A stretch of DNA of 39,411 bases from Formosa algae. GTDB taxonomy: Bacteria; Bacteroidota; Bacteroidia; Flavobacteriales; Flavobacteriaceae. The notes below the pieces were generated by a model. It had not been told where the DNA came from. It was given only the letters and a program-made list of their open reading frames with translations, and ran no database searches. Positions 7,962 through 16,150 of this stretch are shown in pieces (the stretch's first letter is position 1; the number at the start of each line of letters is the position of its first letter). The DNA is taken from positions 1 through 39,411 of the forward strand of contig NZ_LMAK01000021.1 in NCBI RefSeq assembly GCF_001439665.1. Reading direction: 5' to 3'. Position numbers and translations under genes: made by a program.

Positions 7962-8786
7962 ATGTTAAGACTTTTAAATTTAGAATTACAAAAACTTCTA
8001 CTTAATCGCGCCAGTAAAGTATTGATTTTTATTTCATTTATTTTACCATTTACAGTACTAATATTATCTTCTATAAAAATTAACTTTTTCGGTTTATTCA
8101 CCTTAGAACTAGGAGAATTAGGCATTTTTAATTTCCCTATTATTTGGCATATAACCACCTTTTTTGCATCGCAATTTAAATTTTTCTTTGCCATTGTTGT
8201 GGTGAGCATGATTGGTAACGAATACAGCAACAAAACCATAAAACAGAATTTAATAGACGGATTAAGTAAAAAAGAATTCATTTTATCTAAATTTTACACG
8301 ATTGTATTTTTCTCCTTAATAGCAACTCTATTAATAGGTATTGCAACGTTGTGCATTGGTTTATACTATTCTAGCTACACAGAATTAAGCATTATTTTTA
8401 GAGAAACTAATTTTTTACTGGCCTATTTTGTAAAACTCGTTGGCTTTTTTAGTCTGTGTTTATGTCTAGCTATGCTTGTAAAACGTTCGGCTTTTGCATT
8501 GGGAGCGCTTTTTGTATTATATATTGTAGAGTGGATTATTTTTGGTGTTATGGCCTGGCAAACGGGCACAGAAACCGCAGAAAAAATTCAAGGATTCTTC
8601 CCGCTTAAATCTATGTACAATTTAATTAAGCAACCATTTCAGCGTGTTATGATAACTAAATTTCCGGATAAAACAGAAATGATGTACGATTATGCTGTTC
8701 ACAGTTCGGATATAATCATTGTTTTGGTTTGGACTGCTATTTTTGTCTTTTTATCTCATAAATTGTTAATGAAAAGAGATTTATAA
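7962..8786 (+). CDS. ABC-2 type exporter permease
   Basis: This 274-residue protein has about six hydrophobic segments: around residues 20-40, 55-85, 105-130, 145-170, 175-195 and 250-265. A cytoplasmic NEYSNKTIKQNLIDGLSKKEF loop follows the second segment, as in bacitracin/Na+ type ABC-2 permeases. Its gene follows the ATPase gene by 16 bases and presumably forms a 2+2 exporter with it. Its stop codon is immediately followed by the -7 box of the next transcription unit. Confidence 0.87.
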   Translation: MLRLLNLELQKLLLNRASKVLIFISFILPFTVLILSSIKINFFGLFTLELGELGIFNFPIIWHITTFFASQFKFFFAIVVVSMIGNEYSNKTIKQNLIDGLSKKEFILSKFYTIVFFSLIATLLIGIATLCIGLYYSSYTELSIIFRETNFLLAYFVKLVGFFSLCLCLAMLVKRSAFALGALFVLYIVEWIIFGVMAWQTGTETAEKIQGFFPLKSMYNLIKQPFQRVMITKFPDKTEMMYDYAVHSSDIIIVLVWTAIFVFLSHKLLMKRDL

Positions 8787-8794
8787 TATATTTG
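8762..8794 (+). promoter_or_regulatory. Promoter for the T9SS cargo gene
   Basis: TATATTTG at 8787-8794 is an exact -7 box that begins right after the permease stop codon. ATTG at 8762-8765 could be the -33 element with a 21-base spacer. Transcription would begin near 8799-8801, about 25 bases before the ATG. Confidence 0.5.
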
Positions 8795-8817
8795 GGAAAC
8801 TAACAGCCAAGTTTCCC
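8794..8817 (+). promoter_or_regulatory. Hairpin at the transcript start of the T9SS cargo gene
   Basis: GGGAAAC (8794-8800) and GTTTCCC (8811-8817) form a perfect 7-base-pair inverted repeat around a 10-base loop. No T-run follows, so it does not look like a terminator. It overlaps the expected transcription start and could be an operator or an mRNA 5'-end structure. Confidence 0.35.
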
Positions 8818-8824
8818 CTAATTC

Positions 8825-11572
8825 ATGAAGTATTCTTTTATCGTTATTGCATGTTTAATGCATGGTTTCCTTTTTGCTCAATTTGAAGCTGCCAATTGGT
8901 ATTTTGGCGAAAATGCTGGAATACATTTTAATTCCAGCACAGGTGAAGTCACTGCATTAACAGATGGTAAGATAAACACCTATGAGGGATCGTCTTCTAT
9001 CTCAGATGAAGACGGTAACCTTTTATTTTACACAGATGGGACAACGGTATACAATAGAAATCATGAGGTGATGGAAAATGGTTATTTCCTATATGGAAAT
9101 TCTTCCAGCACACAATCTGCAATTGTAGTCCCATTTCCTGGTAACGATAATTTATTTTACATTTTCACTGTAGACACGGTTATTAGTAATAGCGATACTA
9201 GCGAAGGATTTAACTATTCTATTGTAGATATAACTGAAAATGGTGGATTAGGAAGAGTTACTCTAAAAAACCAAAACCTTCTTTCTTATAGTTCAGAAAA
9301 ACTAAGTGCTGTTGTAAGAGACTGCGAGACAGAATCTATTTGGGTTATAACATTATCTACCGCCACAGGTAACGACGATGGCTCCCAGTTTGACACGTTT
9401 TATGCTTATTCAATTAACGACCAAACTATAGATACTACACCGGTAAAATCCATTGTAATTTCTGGAGTTACAGAGCGTCGAGGCGCTTTAAAACTATCGC
9501 CAGATGGTACAAAATTAGTGAGTGCAAATGTCGGTGATGGTCTATTTTTATACGATTTCGATACAGATACTGGAACCGTTAGCAATCAGCAAGAACTTTC
9601 AATTAAAACCACAACAAGTAACCAATCTTACGGTGCAGAATTTTCTTCAAACAACAGATATTTATACATTCATGCCTCTAACGATTTTAATGGAAATGGA
9701 TCAGACATTGCTTCAAATCACAGATCGTCTTTAATTCAATACGATATAGAAGCATTAAACATATCAGATTCGCAGGTTACTTTAGATAACAGAAATTTAT
9801 TTAGAGGCGCTTTACAATTGGGTCCTGATGGAAAAATTTATAGAGCACTTGCATCTACATATGATATCGGATTACCGTATTTAGGTGTCATTGAAAACCC
9901 TAACGCTGCAGGAACAGATGCGAATTACAACCATAATGCTATCGATTTAGGCGGAAACAATTCTACCCAAGGCTTACCGCCATTCATTCAATCGTTTTTT
10001 AATCAGAAAATTGATATTATCCATGCTAGCGATGGCGTAGAAACGAGCATTTTACCGTTATGCGTTGGAGAGACTTATACCTTAAGAGCTGAAGAAATTA
10101 CAAATGCCGATTACTATTGGACTTATAATGGCGACCAAATAGCAAATCAAACTGAGCCTTGGACCATGGAAGCAAACAAAGAAGGTGTTTACAGAGTACT
10201 AATCACTCCAGAAAGCGCTACAATTTGTGAGCTTATAGAAGGAGAAGCTTATGTTACTTTTTACGATATTCCAGTTGCCAACCCAACTTCTGATATAAAC
10301 ACCATTTGTGATGTTGGTAACGATGGAACTGAAACCATAGATTTAACCATCAATGAAGCTGAAACTCTTGGAAGTCAAAGCGACCAAGATTATCAAGTTG
10401 TATATTTTGAAACATTAGTTGATGCCGAATCGGATACCAATCAAATTTCAACGCCAAGCAACTATACAAACCTTTTTGAAGAACAAGATATTTATGCACG
10501 TGTTGAAAATCTGGGGAATACAAACTGTTATGCCGTTACATCCTTCACTATTAAATTAATCGGTACGCCTCAATTAGAAACACAAGATATTACACAATGC
10601 GATATGTCTTCCCCATATAATGACGGACTTACCATATTTAACTTAAACGATGCCGTTGTAAGCTTTGATACAGATGTGCTTTTTTACGACACTAACCCTG
10701 AAACAACATCTTCAGCCTCGCCAATTACATCGCCAAATGCGTTTGCCAATACTATAGAAAATCAAATAATCTATGTCCGTGCAACAAATACAAATACCGG
10801 ATGTTATACAGACCAATCGTTCTCTTTAATCTCAATAGATGCAGAGATTACAATAGAAACAGCTTATTACTGTACAGACACCGAAGTTTATTTAAATGCT
10901 GGGGTATCTGCATCAGAAATGAATAATTACACCTACCAATGGCTCTTGAATGACACAGTAATATCGGGAGCAACAAGTTATGATTATAATGTATTCCCTA
11001 ACGGAAGTTATAGTGTAGTTATTACAGACAAGACGACAAATTGCGTAGAATTAAAAACATATAATTTAGAAGAATCTGGTTCTGCTACCATCACAGATAT
11101 TAAAGTTGAAGACCTTAGAGATATTAACACTGTTACAGTATCGACTACTGGTTTAGGAAATTATGAATACGCCTTATTTAAAGATGGTGATCCCTATACA
11201 GCTTACCAAAGCAGTAATTATTTTACAAATGTCTATCCAGGGCATTATATTGTAAAAGTTAAGGATGTAAAAAACAATTGTGGTATTTCTGAAGCAAATG
11301 TTGACATTCTAGGATTTCCAAAATTCTTCACACCTAATGGAGACGGCTACCACGACACTTGGAAAATAGATAATGAATCTCAAACTTTAGTTTTAAGATC
11401 TACAATCTTAATCTTTAACCGTTATGGCCAACTTGTAAAAGAATTAAGAACAACTGACGAAGGTTGGGATGGTACACAAAATGGAACACCATTGCCATCA
11501 GACGATTATTGGTTTACATTAACCTTAGAAGATGGCCGCACTTTTAAATCGCACTTTAGTTTAAAACGCTAA
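8825..11572 (+). CDS. Large secreted protein with T9SS type B C-terminal sorting domain
   Basis: This 915-residue exported protein starts with a signal peptide (MKYSFIVIACLMHGFLFAQ, cleavage after about residue 19). Residues 20-400 have propeller-like strands typical of such cargo, with phrases such as NWYFGENAGIHFN, ISDEDGNLLFYTDG and GALKLSPDGTKL. Residues 400-820 form several Ig/PKD-like modules with paired cysteines. The final 85 residues (831-915) are a gliding-motility-associated type B sorting domain: FFTPNGDGYHDTW, IFNRYGQLV, GWDGTQNGTPLPSDDYWF, and an ending in basic residues. The type IX system exports such proteins across the outer membrane, and type B domains are known on large adhesins such as SprB. 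The specific ligand or activity is not evident. The gene is probably monocistronic. Confidence 0.9.
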   Translation: MKYSFIVIACLMHGFLFAQFEAANWYFGENAGIHFNSSTGEVTALTDGKINTYEGSSSISDEDGNLLFYTDGTTVYNRNHEVMENGYFLYGNSSSTQSAIVVPFPGNDNLFYIFTVDTVISNSDTSEGFNYSIVDITENGGLGRVTLKNQNLLSYSSEKLSAVVRDCETESIWVITLSTATGNDDGSQFDTFYAYSINDQTIDTTPVKSIVISGVTERRGALKLSPDGTKLVSANVGDGLFLYDFDTDTGTVSNQQELSIKTTTSNQSYGAEFSSNNRYLYIHASNDFNGNGSDIASNHRSSLIQYDIEALNISDSQVTLDNRNLFRGALQLGPDGKIYRALASTYDIGLPYLGVIENPNAAGTDANYNHNAIDLGGNNSTQGLPPFIQSFFNQKIDIIHASDGVETSILPLCVGETYTLRAEEITNADYYWTYNGDQIANQTEPWTMEANKEGVYRVLITPESATICELIEGEAYVTFYDIPVANPTSDINTICDVGNDGTETIDLTINEAETLGSQSDQDYQVVYFETLVDAESDTNQISTPSNYTNLFEEQDIYARVENLGNTNCYAVTSFTIKLIGTPQLETQDITQCDMSSPYNDGLTIFNLNDAVVSFDTDVLFYDTNPETTSSASPITSPNAFANTIENQIIYVRATNTNTGCYTDQSFSLISIDAEITIETAYYCTDTEVYLNAGVSASEMNNYTYQWLLNDTVISGATSYDYNVFPNGSYSVVITDKTTNCVELKTYNLEESGSATITDIKVEDLRDINTVTVSTTGLGNYEYALFKDGDPYTAYQSSNYFTNVYPGHYIVKVKDVKNNCGISEANVDILGFPKFFTPNGDGYHDTWKIDNESQTLVLRSTILIFNRYGQLVKELRTTDEGWDGTQNGTPLPSDDYWFTLTLEDGRTFKSHFSLKR

Positions 11573-11617
11573 AAAAAACAGTCCGTTCACTTTTATTTTT
11601 CTTATGCACAAATTGTT

Positions 11618-11625
11618 TAAATTTG
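11618..11625 (+). promoter_or_regulatory. -7 box of uvrB, 4 bases from the start codon
   Basis: TAAATTTG matches the -7 consensus exactly and ends 4 bases before the ATG at 11630. If it is used, the uvrB mRNA would begin at or next to the start codon. The -33 position holds only a T-rich run (TTTT near 11596). Confidence 0.4.
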
Positions 11626-11629
11626 TAAC

Positions 11630-13633
11630 ATGCAATTTAAAATAAAATCAGAATTCGAGCCTACCGGAGATCAACCTGCTGCAATTAAACAATTAACGCA
11701 TGGTATAAACTCCGACGAAAAGTTTCAGACCTTATTGGGAGTTACTGGCTCAGGAAAAACCTTTACCGTTGCTAACGTTATTCAAGAAGTACAACGCCCT
11801 ACCCTAGTTTTAGCTCATAATAAAACTTTGGCAGCACAGTTGTATTCCGAATTTAAGCAGTTTTTTCCAGATAATGCAGTCGAGTATTTTGTATCCTACT
11901 ACGACTATTATCAGCCTGAAGCTTATATTCCTGTTTCAGGAACCTATATAGAAAAAGATTTATCTATAAACGAAGAGATTGAAAAACTGCGTTTAAGCAC
12001 CACCTCATCTTTATTATCTGGACGTCGCGACGTCTTAGTTGTCGCTTCAGTATCTTGTTTATACGGTATTGGAAACCCGGTAGAATTTCAGAAAAATGTA
12101 ATATCATTAGAACGTGATCAGGTAATATCTCGTACTAAACTATTACACCGCTTGGTTCAAAGTTTGTATTCCAGAACCGAAGCAGAATTTAATCATGGAA
12201 GTTTCAGAATTAAAGGAGACACCGTAGATATTTTTCCGAGTTATGCAGATGATGCATTTCGTATTCACTTTTTTGGAGACGAAATTGAAGAAATCGAAGC
12301 CTTTAATGTGCAAACCAACGAAATCATTGAAAAATACGATCGTCTTACCATTTATCCTGCAAATATGTTTGTGACTTCTCCAGATGTACTTCAGGGTGCG
12401 ATAAAAGATATTCAGGACGATTTGGTTAAGCAACACGATTATTTTAAAGACATCGGGAAGCATTTAGAAGCGAAACGTTTAAAAGAGCGTACCGAATTCG
12501 ATTTAGAAATGATTCGAGAACTAGGATATTGTTCAGGTATTGAAAACTACTCGAGATATCTAGATGGCAGACAACCCGGCACAAGACCCTTCTGTTTACT
12601 AGATTATTTTCCAGACGATTTCTTAATGGTAGTCGACGAAAGTCACGTGACCATTTCTCAAGTACATGCGATGTATGGTGGAGATAGAAGTCGAAAGGAA
12701 AACTTAGTAGATTACGGGTTTAGATTACCCGCTGCAATGGATAATCGTCCATTAAAGTTTGAAGAGTTTGAAGCACTACAAAACCAAGTGATTTATGTGA
12801 GTGCTACACCAGCAGATTACGAATTACAAAAAAGTGATGGTGTGTATGTCGAGCAAATTATTCGTCCGACAGGACTCTTGGATCCTATTATTGAAGTGAG
12901 ACCAAGTTTAAATCAAATAGACGATTTAATTGAAGAAATTCAGCAAAGAATTGAAAAAGACGAACGTACTTTAGTAACTACGCTTACTAAACGTATGGCA
13001 GAAGAGTTAACAAAATACTTAGACCGTATTCAAATTCGTTGTCGCTATATACACAGTGATGTAGATACTTTAGAGCGTGTAGAAATCATGCAAGATTTAC
13101 GTAAGGGTTTATTTGATGTGCTAGTAGGTGTTAACTTATTACGTGAAGGTTTAGATTTACCAGAAGTGTCTTTAGTAGCTATTTTGGATGCCGATAAAGA
13201 AGGTTTTTTACGTTCTGAAAGGTCGCTAACACAAACCGTAGGTCGTGCCGCAAGAAACTTAAATGGAAAAGCAATTATGTATGCTGATAAGATTACTAAA
13301 AGTATGCAGAAAACGATAGATGAAACAGAATACAGACGCGAAAAACAAATTAATTACAATACGGCCCATAATATGGTGCCTAAAGCATTAAATAAAAGCT
13401 TAGACAGTGCTTTAGCAAAAAATTCGGTTAGCACGTATAGCTACGAACTAGAAGCCCTTAAAGCTGCCGAACCAGAAAGTGAGTATTTAACAAAACCGCA
13501 ATTAGAACAAAATATTAGAGATCGCCGAAAATTAATGGAAGCTGCTGCAAAAGATTTAGACTTTATGCAAGCTGCGAAATTTAGAGACGAGATTAAACAG
13601 TATCAAGACAAACTCGATCAGTTAAAACAGTAA
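11630..13633 (+). CDS. uvrB: Excinuclease ABC subunit B
   Basis: This 667-residue damage-verification helicase of nucleotide excision repair works with UvrA and UvrC in the cytoplasm. Walker A GVTGSGKT is at residues 37-44, preceded by the conserved FEPTGDQPAAI. The beta-hairpin region YYDYYQPEAYIP inserts between DNA strands. The DEAD-like box is VVDESHVT, and the helicase C domain has TLTKRMAEELT, GVNLLREGLDLPEVSLV and QTVGRAARN. The C-terminal UVR domain (about 625-665, LMEAAAKDLDFMQAAKFRDEI) is the UvrC-binding module. The length is normal. It abuts the convergent TerB-like gene with no spacing. Confidence 0.98.
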   Translation: MQFKIKSEFEPTGDQPAAIKQLTHGINSDEKFQTLLGVTGSGKTFTVANVIQEVQRPTLVLAHNKTLAAQLYSEFKQFFPDNAVEYFVSYYDYYQPEAYIPVSGTYIEKDLSINEEIEKLRLSTTSSLLSGRRDVLVVASVSCLYGIGNPVEFQKNVISLERDQVISRTKLLHRLVQSLYSRTEAEFNHGSFRIKGDTVDIFPSYADDAFRIHFFGDEIEEIEAFNVQTNEIIEKYDRLTIYPANMFVTSPDVLQGAIKDIQDDLVKQHDYFKDIGKHLEAKRLKERTEFDLEMIRELGYCSGIENYSRYLDGRQPGTRPFCLLDYFPDDFLMVVDESHVTISQVHAMYGGDRSRKENLVDYGFRLPAAMDNRPLKFEEFEALQNQVIYVSATPADYELQKSDGVYVEQIIRPTGLLDPIIEVRPSLNQIDDLIEEIQQRIEKDERTLVTTLTKRMAEELTKYLDRIQIRCRYIHSDVDTLERVEIMQDLRKGLFDVLVGVNLLREGLDLPEVSLVAILDADKEGFLRSERSLTQTVGRAARNLNGKAIMYADKITKSMQKTIDETEYRREKQINYNTAHNMVPKALNKSLDSALAKNSVSTYSYELEALKAAEPESEYLTKPQLEQNIRDRRKLMEAAAKDLDFMQAAKFRDEIKQYQDKLDQLKQ

Positions 13634-14035
13634 TTAGTTATACTGTACTTTAAAAATATCTATTAATACATCTGGTGGCACAATTTTATTAGGGAAACCA
13701 TCCATTAAGTATAAGACTTTGTTTATAGATTCATGACTTAAGCCCATACGTAGTCCAAAGTTAAAAAGTTTTACAACTTCTTTTTCACTACGTTCGCTAT
13801 CTAAGTTCATTAACAACACGAGACGATGAAATTGTACTATGCGTTCGCTATAAGACTCAATATGTTTATAAGCAATTGGATGCTTCATAAGGTATTCAAA
13901 ATCTTCTCTTGAAATATCTAGTTGCTGAGATACTCCTAACAGAAAATTGTACTCAATAGTTTTTATCTTGTCATCTGTTTTAGCAAAAGCAATCATTTCT
14001 GACAATAAACTTAATTTTTCTACACGATTTATCAT
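13634..14035 (-). CDS. TerB-like helical protein
   Basis: This 133-residue, all-helical protein resembles the TerB fold (tellurite-resistance/DjlA N-terminal family). It begins with LLSEMIAFAKTDDKIKTIEYNFLLGVSQQL (residues 10-39), the usual acidic-residue-containing helix pair around position 20-30. It continues with a second helical half containing VLLMNLDSERSEKEVVKLFNFGLRMGL. It has no signal peptide or membrane segment. Its stop codon abuts that of uvrB on the opposite strand. Because of this adjacency, homologues may carry an excinuclease label, but nothing in this protein resembles UvrB. Function is unknown; TerB domains are proposed metal-binding or scaffold modules. Confidence 0.65.
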   Translation of the reverse strand: MINRVEKLSLLSEMIAFAKTDDKIKTIEYNFLLGVSQQLDISREDFEYLMKHPIAYKHIESYSERIVQFHRLVLLMNLDSERSEKEVVKLFNFGLRMGLSHESINKVLYLMDGFPNKIVPPDVLIDIFKVQYN

Positions 14036-14392
14036 ATTTGAGGGAGTAAAAATTATTAATATTATAAAGTTAATTATAATAGATATTTTATAATCGTAGA
14101 TATAATGTAACTTGTCGAAAAATCGCTTGTATTTAGTCGATAATTATGATGCGTTTACCCATGTTAACACATTTAAAACATGAGAGTTACAACCTAACCC
14201 TTATGTTTTTATAGTATTTTTAACATTAAAAAACGCTTTATAACACACTGATTAACAAGTAAGTAATCACGTTCATTTTTTATAAAAACTAAAGGATAAA
14301 ACCTGTAAAAAATGCACAAAAATTGAAAAAACAACCTAAAATCTAAAAGCGATAGGTTTTTAGAAAAACTTTGAATAAAAAAATAAAGAGAT
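14036..14392. other. 357-base intergenic region
   Basis: This AT-rich divergent gap between the TerB-like gene and the DUF1456 gene contains no convincing gene or RNA. I note a small CATGTT/AACATG inverted repeat around 14160-14182, a TAGGTTTT (14353-14360, one mismatch to the -7 box) upstream of the DUF1456 gene, and a 22-codon frame near 14146 that I do not support as coding. Confidence 0.5.
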
Positions 14393-14740
14393 ATGACAAA
14401 TAATGATGTTCTTAAAAAATTACGTGTCGCATTAAAATTAAGAGATGATGATATTGTTAAGATTTTAGAATTGGTAGATTTTAGAATCAGTAAAAGTGAA
14501 TTGGGTGCCTTTTTTAGAAAAGAAGACCATCCAAAATACATGGAATGTGGCGATCAGATTTTAAGAAACTTTTTAAACGGTTTAGTAATTCACTTACGTG
14601 GTCCTTTACCTAAGAAAATTTCGTCTACAACCAATGACGAAAAGAAGTCTGTTAAAAAGAAAAATGATGGCAAAAAGACGGCTTCTAAAAAATCAGAAAC
14701 CCACAAAACAGCATCAAAGAAAAAAGCGTCTAACTCTTAA
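14393..14740 (+). CDS. DUF1456 protein, single repeat with lysine-rich tail
   Basis: The first 73 of 115 residues are one DUF1456 unit: NNDVLKKLRVALKLRDDDIV, FRISKSELGAFFRKEDHPKY, then ECGDQILRNFLNGLVIHLRG. E. coli YehS, as I recall its sequence, is about 156 residues and carries two such units; this unit resembles the second. The remaining 40 residues are almost all Lys, Ser, Thr and Ala, with KKTASKK- and HKTASKK-like repeats. They resemble histone H1 or AlgP-type tails and suggest nucleic-acid binding. The stop codon lies in the loop of a strong terminator hairpin. Function of DUF1456 is unknown. The family call is firm and the tail's role is inferred. Confidence 0.85.
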   Translation: MTNNDVLKKLRVALKLRDDDIVKILELVDFRISKSELGAFFRKEDHPKYMECGDQILRNFLNGLVIHLRGPLPKKISSTTNDEKKSVKKKNDGKKTASKKSETHKTASKKKASNS

Positions 14741-14752
14741 GTTAGACGCTTT
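14723..14752. terminator. Bidirectional hairpin terminator between the DUF1456 gene and sucC
   Basis: A perfect 12-base-pair stem, AAAGCGTCTAAC (14723-14734) with GTTAGACGCTTT (14741-14752), has a 6-base loop that contains the TAA stop of the DUF1456 gene. T-rich sequence follows on the plus side and A-rich sequence precedes it, so it can end transcripts from both convergent genes. Confidence 0.85.
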
Positions 14753-14780
14753 AATTTTATTATAGTATCTTAAGTTTAGA

Positions 14781-15971
14781 CTAAGCTAATACTTGTTGTA
14801 CTTTATCTGCAGCTTCTTGGAATTGAGTAGCACTCATAACGTCCAATCCAGAATTATCGATTAATTCTTTCGCGATATCTGCATTTGTTCCTTGTAAACG
14901 TACAATAATTGGCACATTGATATTACCCATGTTTTTATAAGCATCAATAACACCTTGAGCAACTCTGTCGCAACGTACAATACCTCCAAATATGTTAATA
15001 AGGATTGCTTTTACGTTAGGGTCTTTTAAGATAATTTTAAAAGCAGCTTCTACACGAGCAGCATCAGCAGTACCTCCAACATCTAAAAAGTTAGCTGGCT
15101 CACCACCTGCTTGTTTAATTAAATCCATAGTAGCCATTGCTAAACCAGCACCGTTAACCATACATCCAACGTTTCCGTCTAAATCTACATAGTTTAATCC
15201 TAGTTCTCCTGCTTCAACTTCAATAGCACTTTCTTCACGTATGTCACGTAAAGCTAAATAATCTTTATGTCTGTACATTGCATTATCGTCAATAGTAACT
15301 TTAGCATCTACAGCAAGGATATTATTATCGCTAGTTTTTAAAACTGGGTTAATTTCAAATAAAGAAGCGTCAGACTTTACATAAGCTGTATACAGGTTAG
15401 TAACGAATTTAGTCATTTCTTTAAATGCGTTTCCAGATAATCCTAAATTAAAAGCAACACGTCTTGCTTGGAAAGGTAAAATACCTACAGCAGGATCTAT
15501 TTCTTCAGTAAAAATTAAATGCGGAGTTTCTTCTGCAACAGTTTCAATATCCATTCCACCTTCAGTAGAATACATAATCATATTACGTCCAGTACCACGG
15601 TTTAATAATACAGATACGTAAAATTCGTCTGTTTCAGTTTCTCCAGGGTAGTATACATCTTCAGCAATTAATACTTGATGTACTCTTTTACCTTCTGCAG
15701 ATGTTTGTGGTGTAACAAGATCCATTCCTATAATCTCACCAGAAATTCTTTCTACTTCTTCTAGACTTTTGGCTAATTTTACGCCTCCACCTTTACCACG
15801 TCCACCAGCGTGAACTTGTGCTTTAACAACAAACCAGCTAGTTCCTGTCTCTGTTGTTAATTCTTTTGCAGCGTCAACAGCTTCTTGAGCATTTTGTGCT
15901 ACTTTTCCGCGTTGTATGCGTACGCCAAAACTATTTAAAATTTCTTTTGCTTGATATTCGTGTAAGTTCAT
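14781..15971 (-). CDS. sucC: Succinate-CoA ligase, ADP-forming, beta subunit
   Basis: This 396-residue subunit makes succinate and ATP from succinyl-CoA in the citric acid cycle, paired with SucD. It has the ATP-grasp start MNLHEYQAKEIL and the lysine/glycine loop AQVHAGGRGKGGGVKL at 51-66. A metal/nucleotide-binding FEINPVL follows, with the C-terminal ligase domain GGTADAARVEAAF and NIFGGIVRCDRVAQGVI. The length is as expected. No sucD neighbour is in the window, so the alpha subunit is encoded elsewhere. A well-formed promoter lies just upstream (15995-16025) and a shared hairpin terminates it. Confidence 0.97.
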   Translation of the reverse strand: MNLHEYQAKEILNSFGVRIQRGKVAQNAQEAVDAAKELTTETGTSWFVVKAQVHAGGRGKGGGVKLAKSLEEVERISGEIIGMDLVTPQTSAEGKRVHQVLIAEDVYYPGETETDEFYVSVLLNRGTGRNMIMYSTEGGMDIETVAEETPHLIFTEEIDPAVGILPFQARRVAFNLGLSGNAFKEMTKFVTNLYTAYVKSDASLFEINPVLKTSDNNILAVDAKVTIDDNAMYRHKDYLALRDIREESAIEVEAGELGLNYVDLDGNVGCMVNGAGLAMATMDLIKQAGGEPANFLDVGGTADAARVEAAFKIILKDPNVKAILINIFGGIVRCDRVAQGVIDAYKNMGNINVPIIVRLQGTNADIAKELIDNSGLDVMSATQFQEAADKVQQVLA

Positions 15972-15994
15972 TAGTATTTTAATTTATTGCCTCA

Positions 15995-16025
15995 CAAATG
16001 TAAACAACCAATATGTTTTAACCAA
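15995..16025 (-). promoter_or_regulatory. sucC promoter
   Basis: On the minus strand, TTGG (plus positions 16022-16025) is followed after 19 bases by TACATTTG (15995-16002). This gives an exact -7 and a three-of-four -33 match at consensus spacing. The predicted start of transcription is about 17 bases upstream of the ATG. Confidence 0.65.
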
Positions 16026-16150
16026 TATTTTTTACCATCTAATCCATTATATTATTAATACTCTATTCTTTTCTTTGTTTTTTTGGCAAATAATAGGTCT
16101 TAAACTGACAAAAACTTTATAGATTAGCGGCGAATTTAATTTATCATAAA

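Noticed and set aside
7928-8281. 117-residue minus-strand frame inside the ABC-2 permease gene
   Set aside because: It lies opposite the well-supported permease, has no family similarity that I recognise and is a product of low-complexity AT-rich codons.
12143-12463. 106-residue minus-strand frame inside uvrB
   Set aside because: uvrB is certain across this stretch, and the reverse frame has no domain or start signal.
14146-14214. 22-codon plus-strand frame in the gap before the DUF1456 gene
   Set aside because: It has no start context, family match or promoter that would support translation.
14209-14541. 110-residue minus-strand frame across the gap and start of the DUF1456 gene
   Set aside because: It overlaps a clear DUF1456 start and reads as low-complexity Phe/Leu/Ser-rich sequence.
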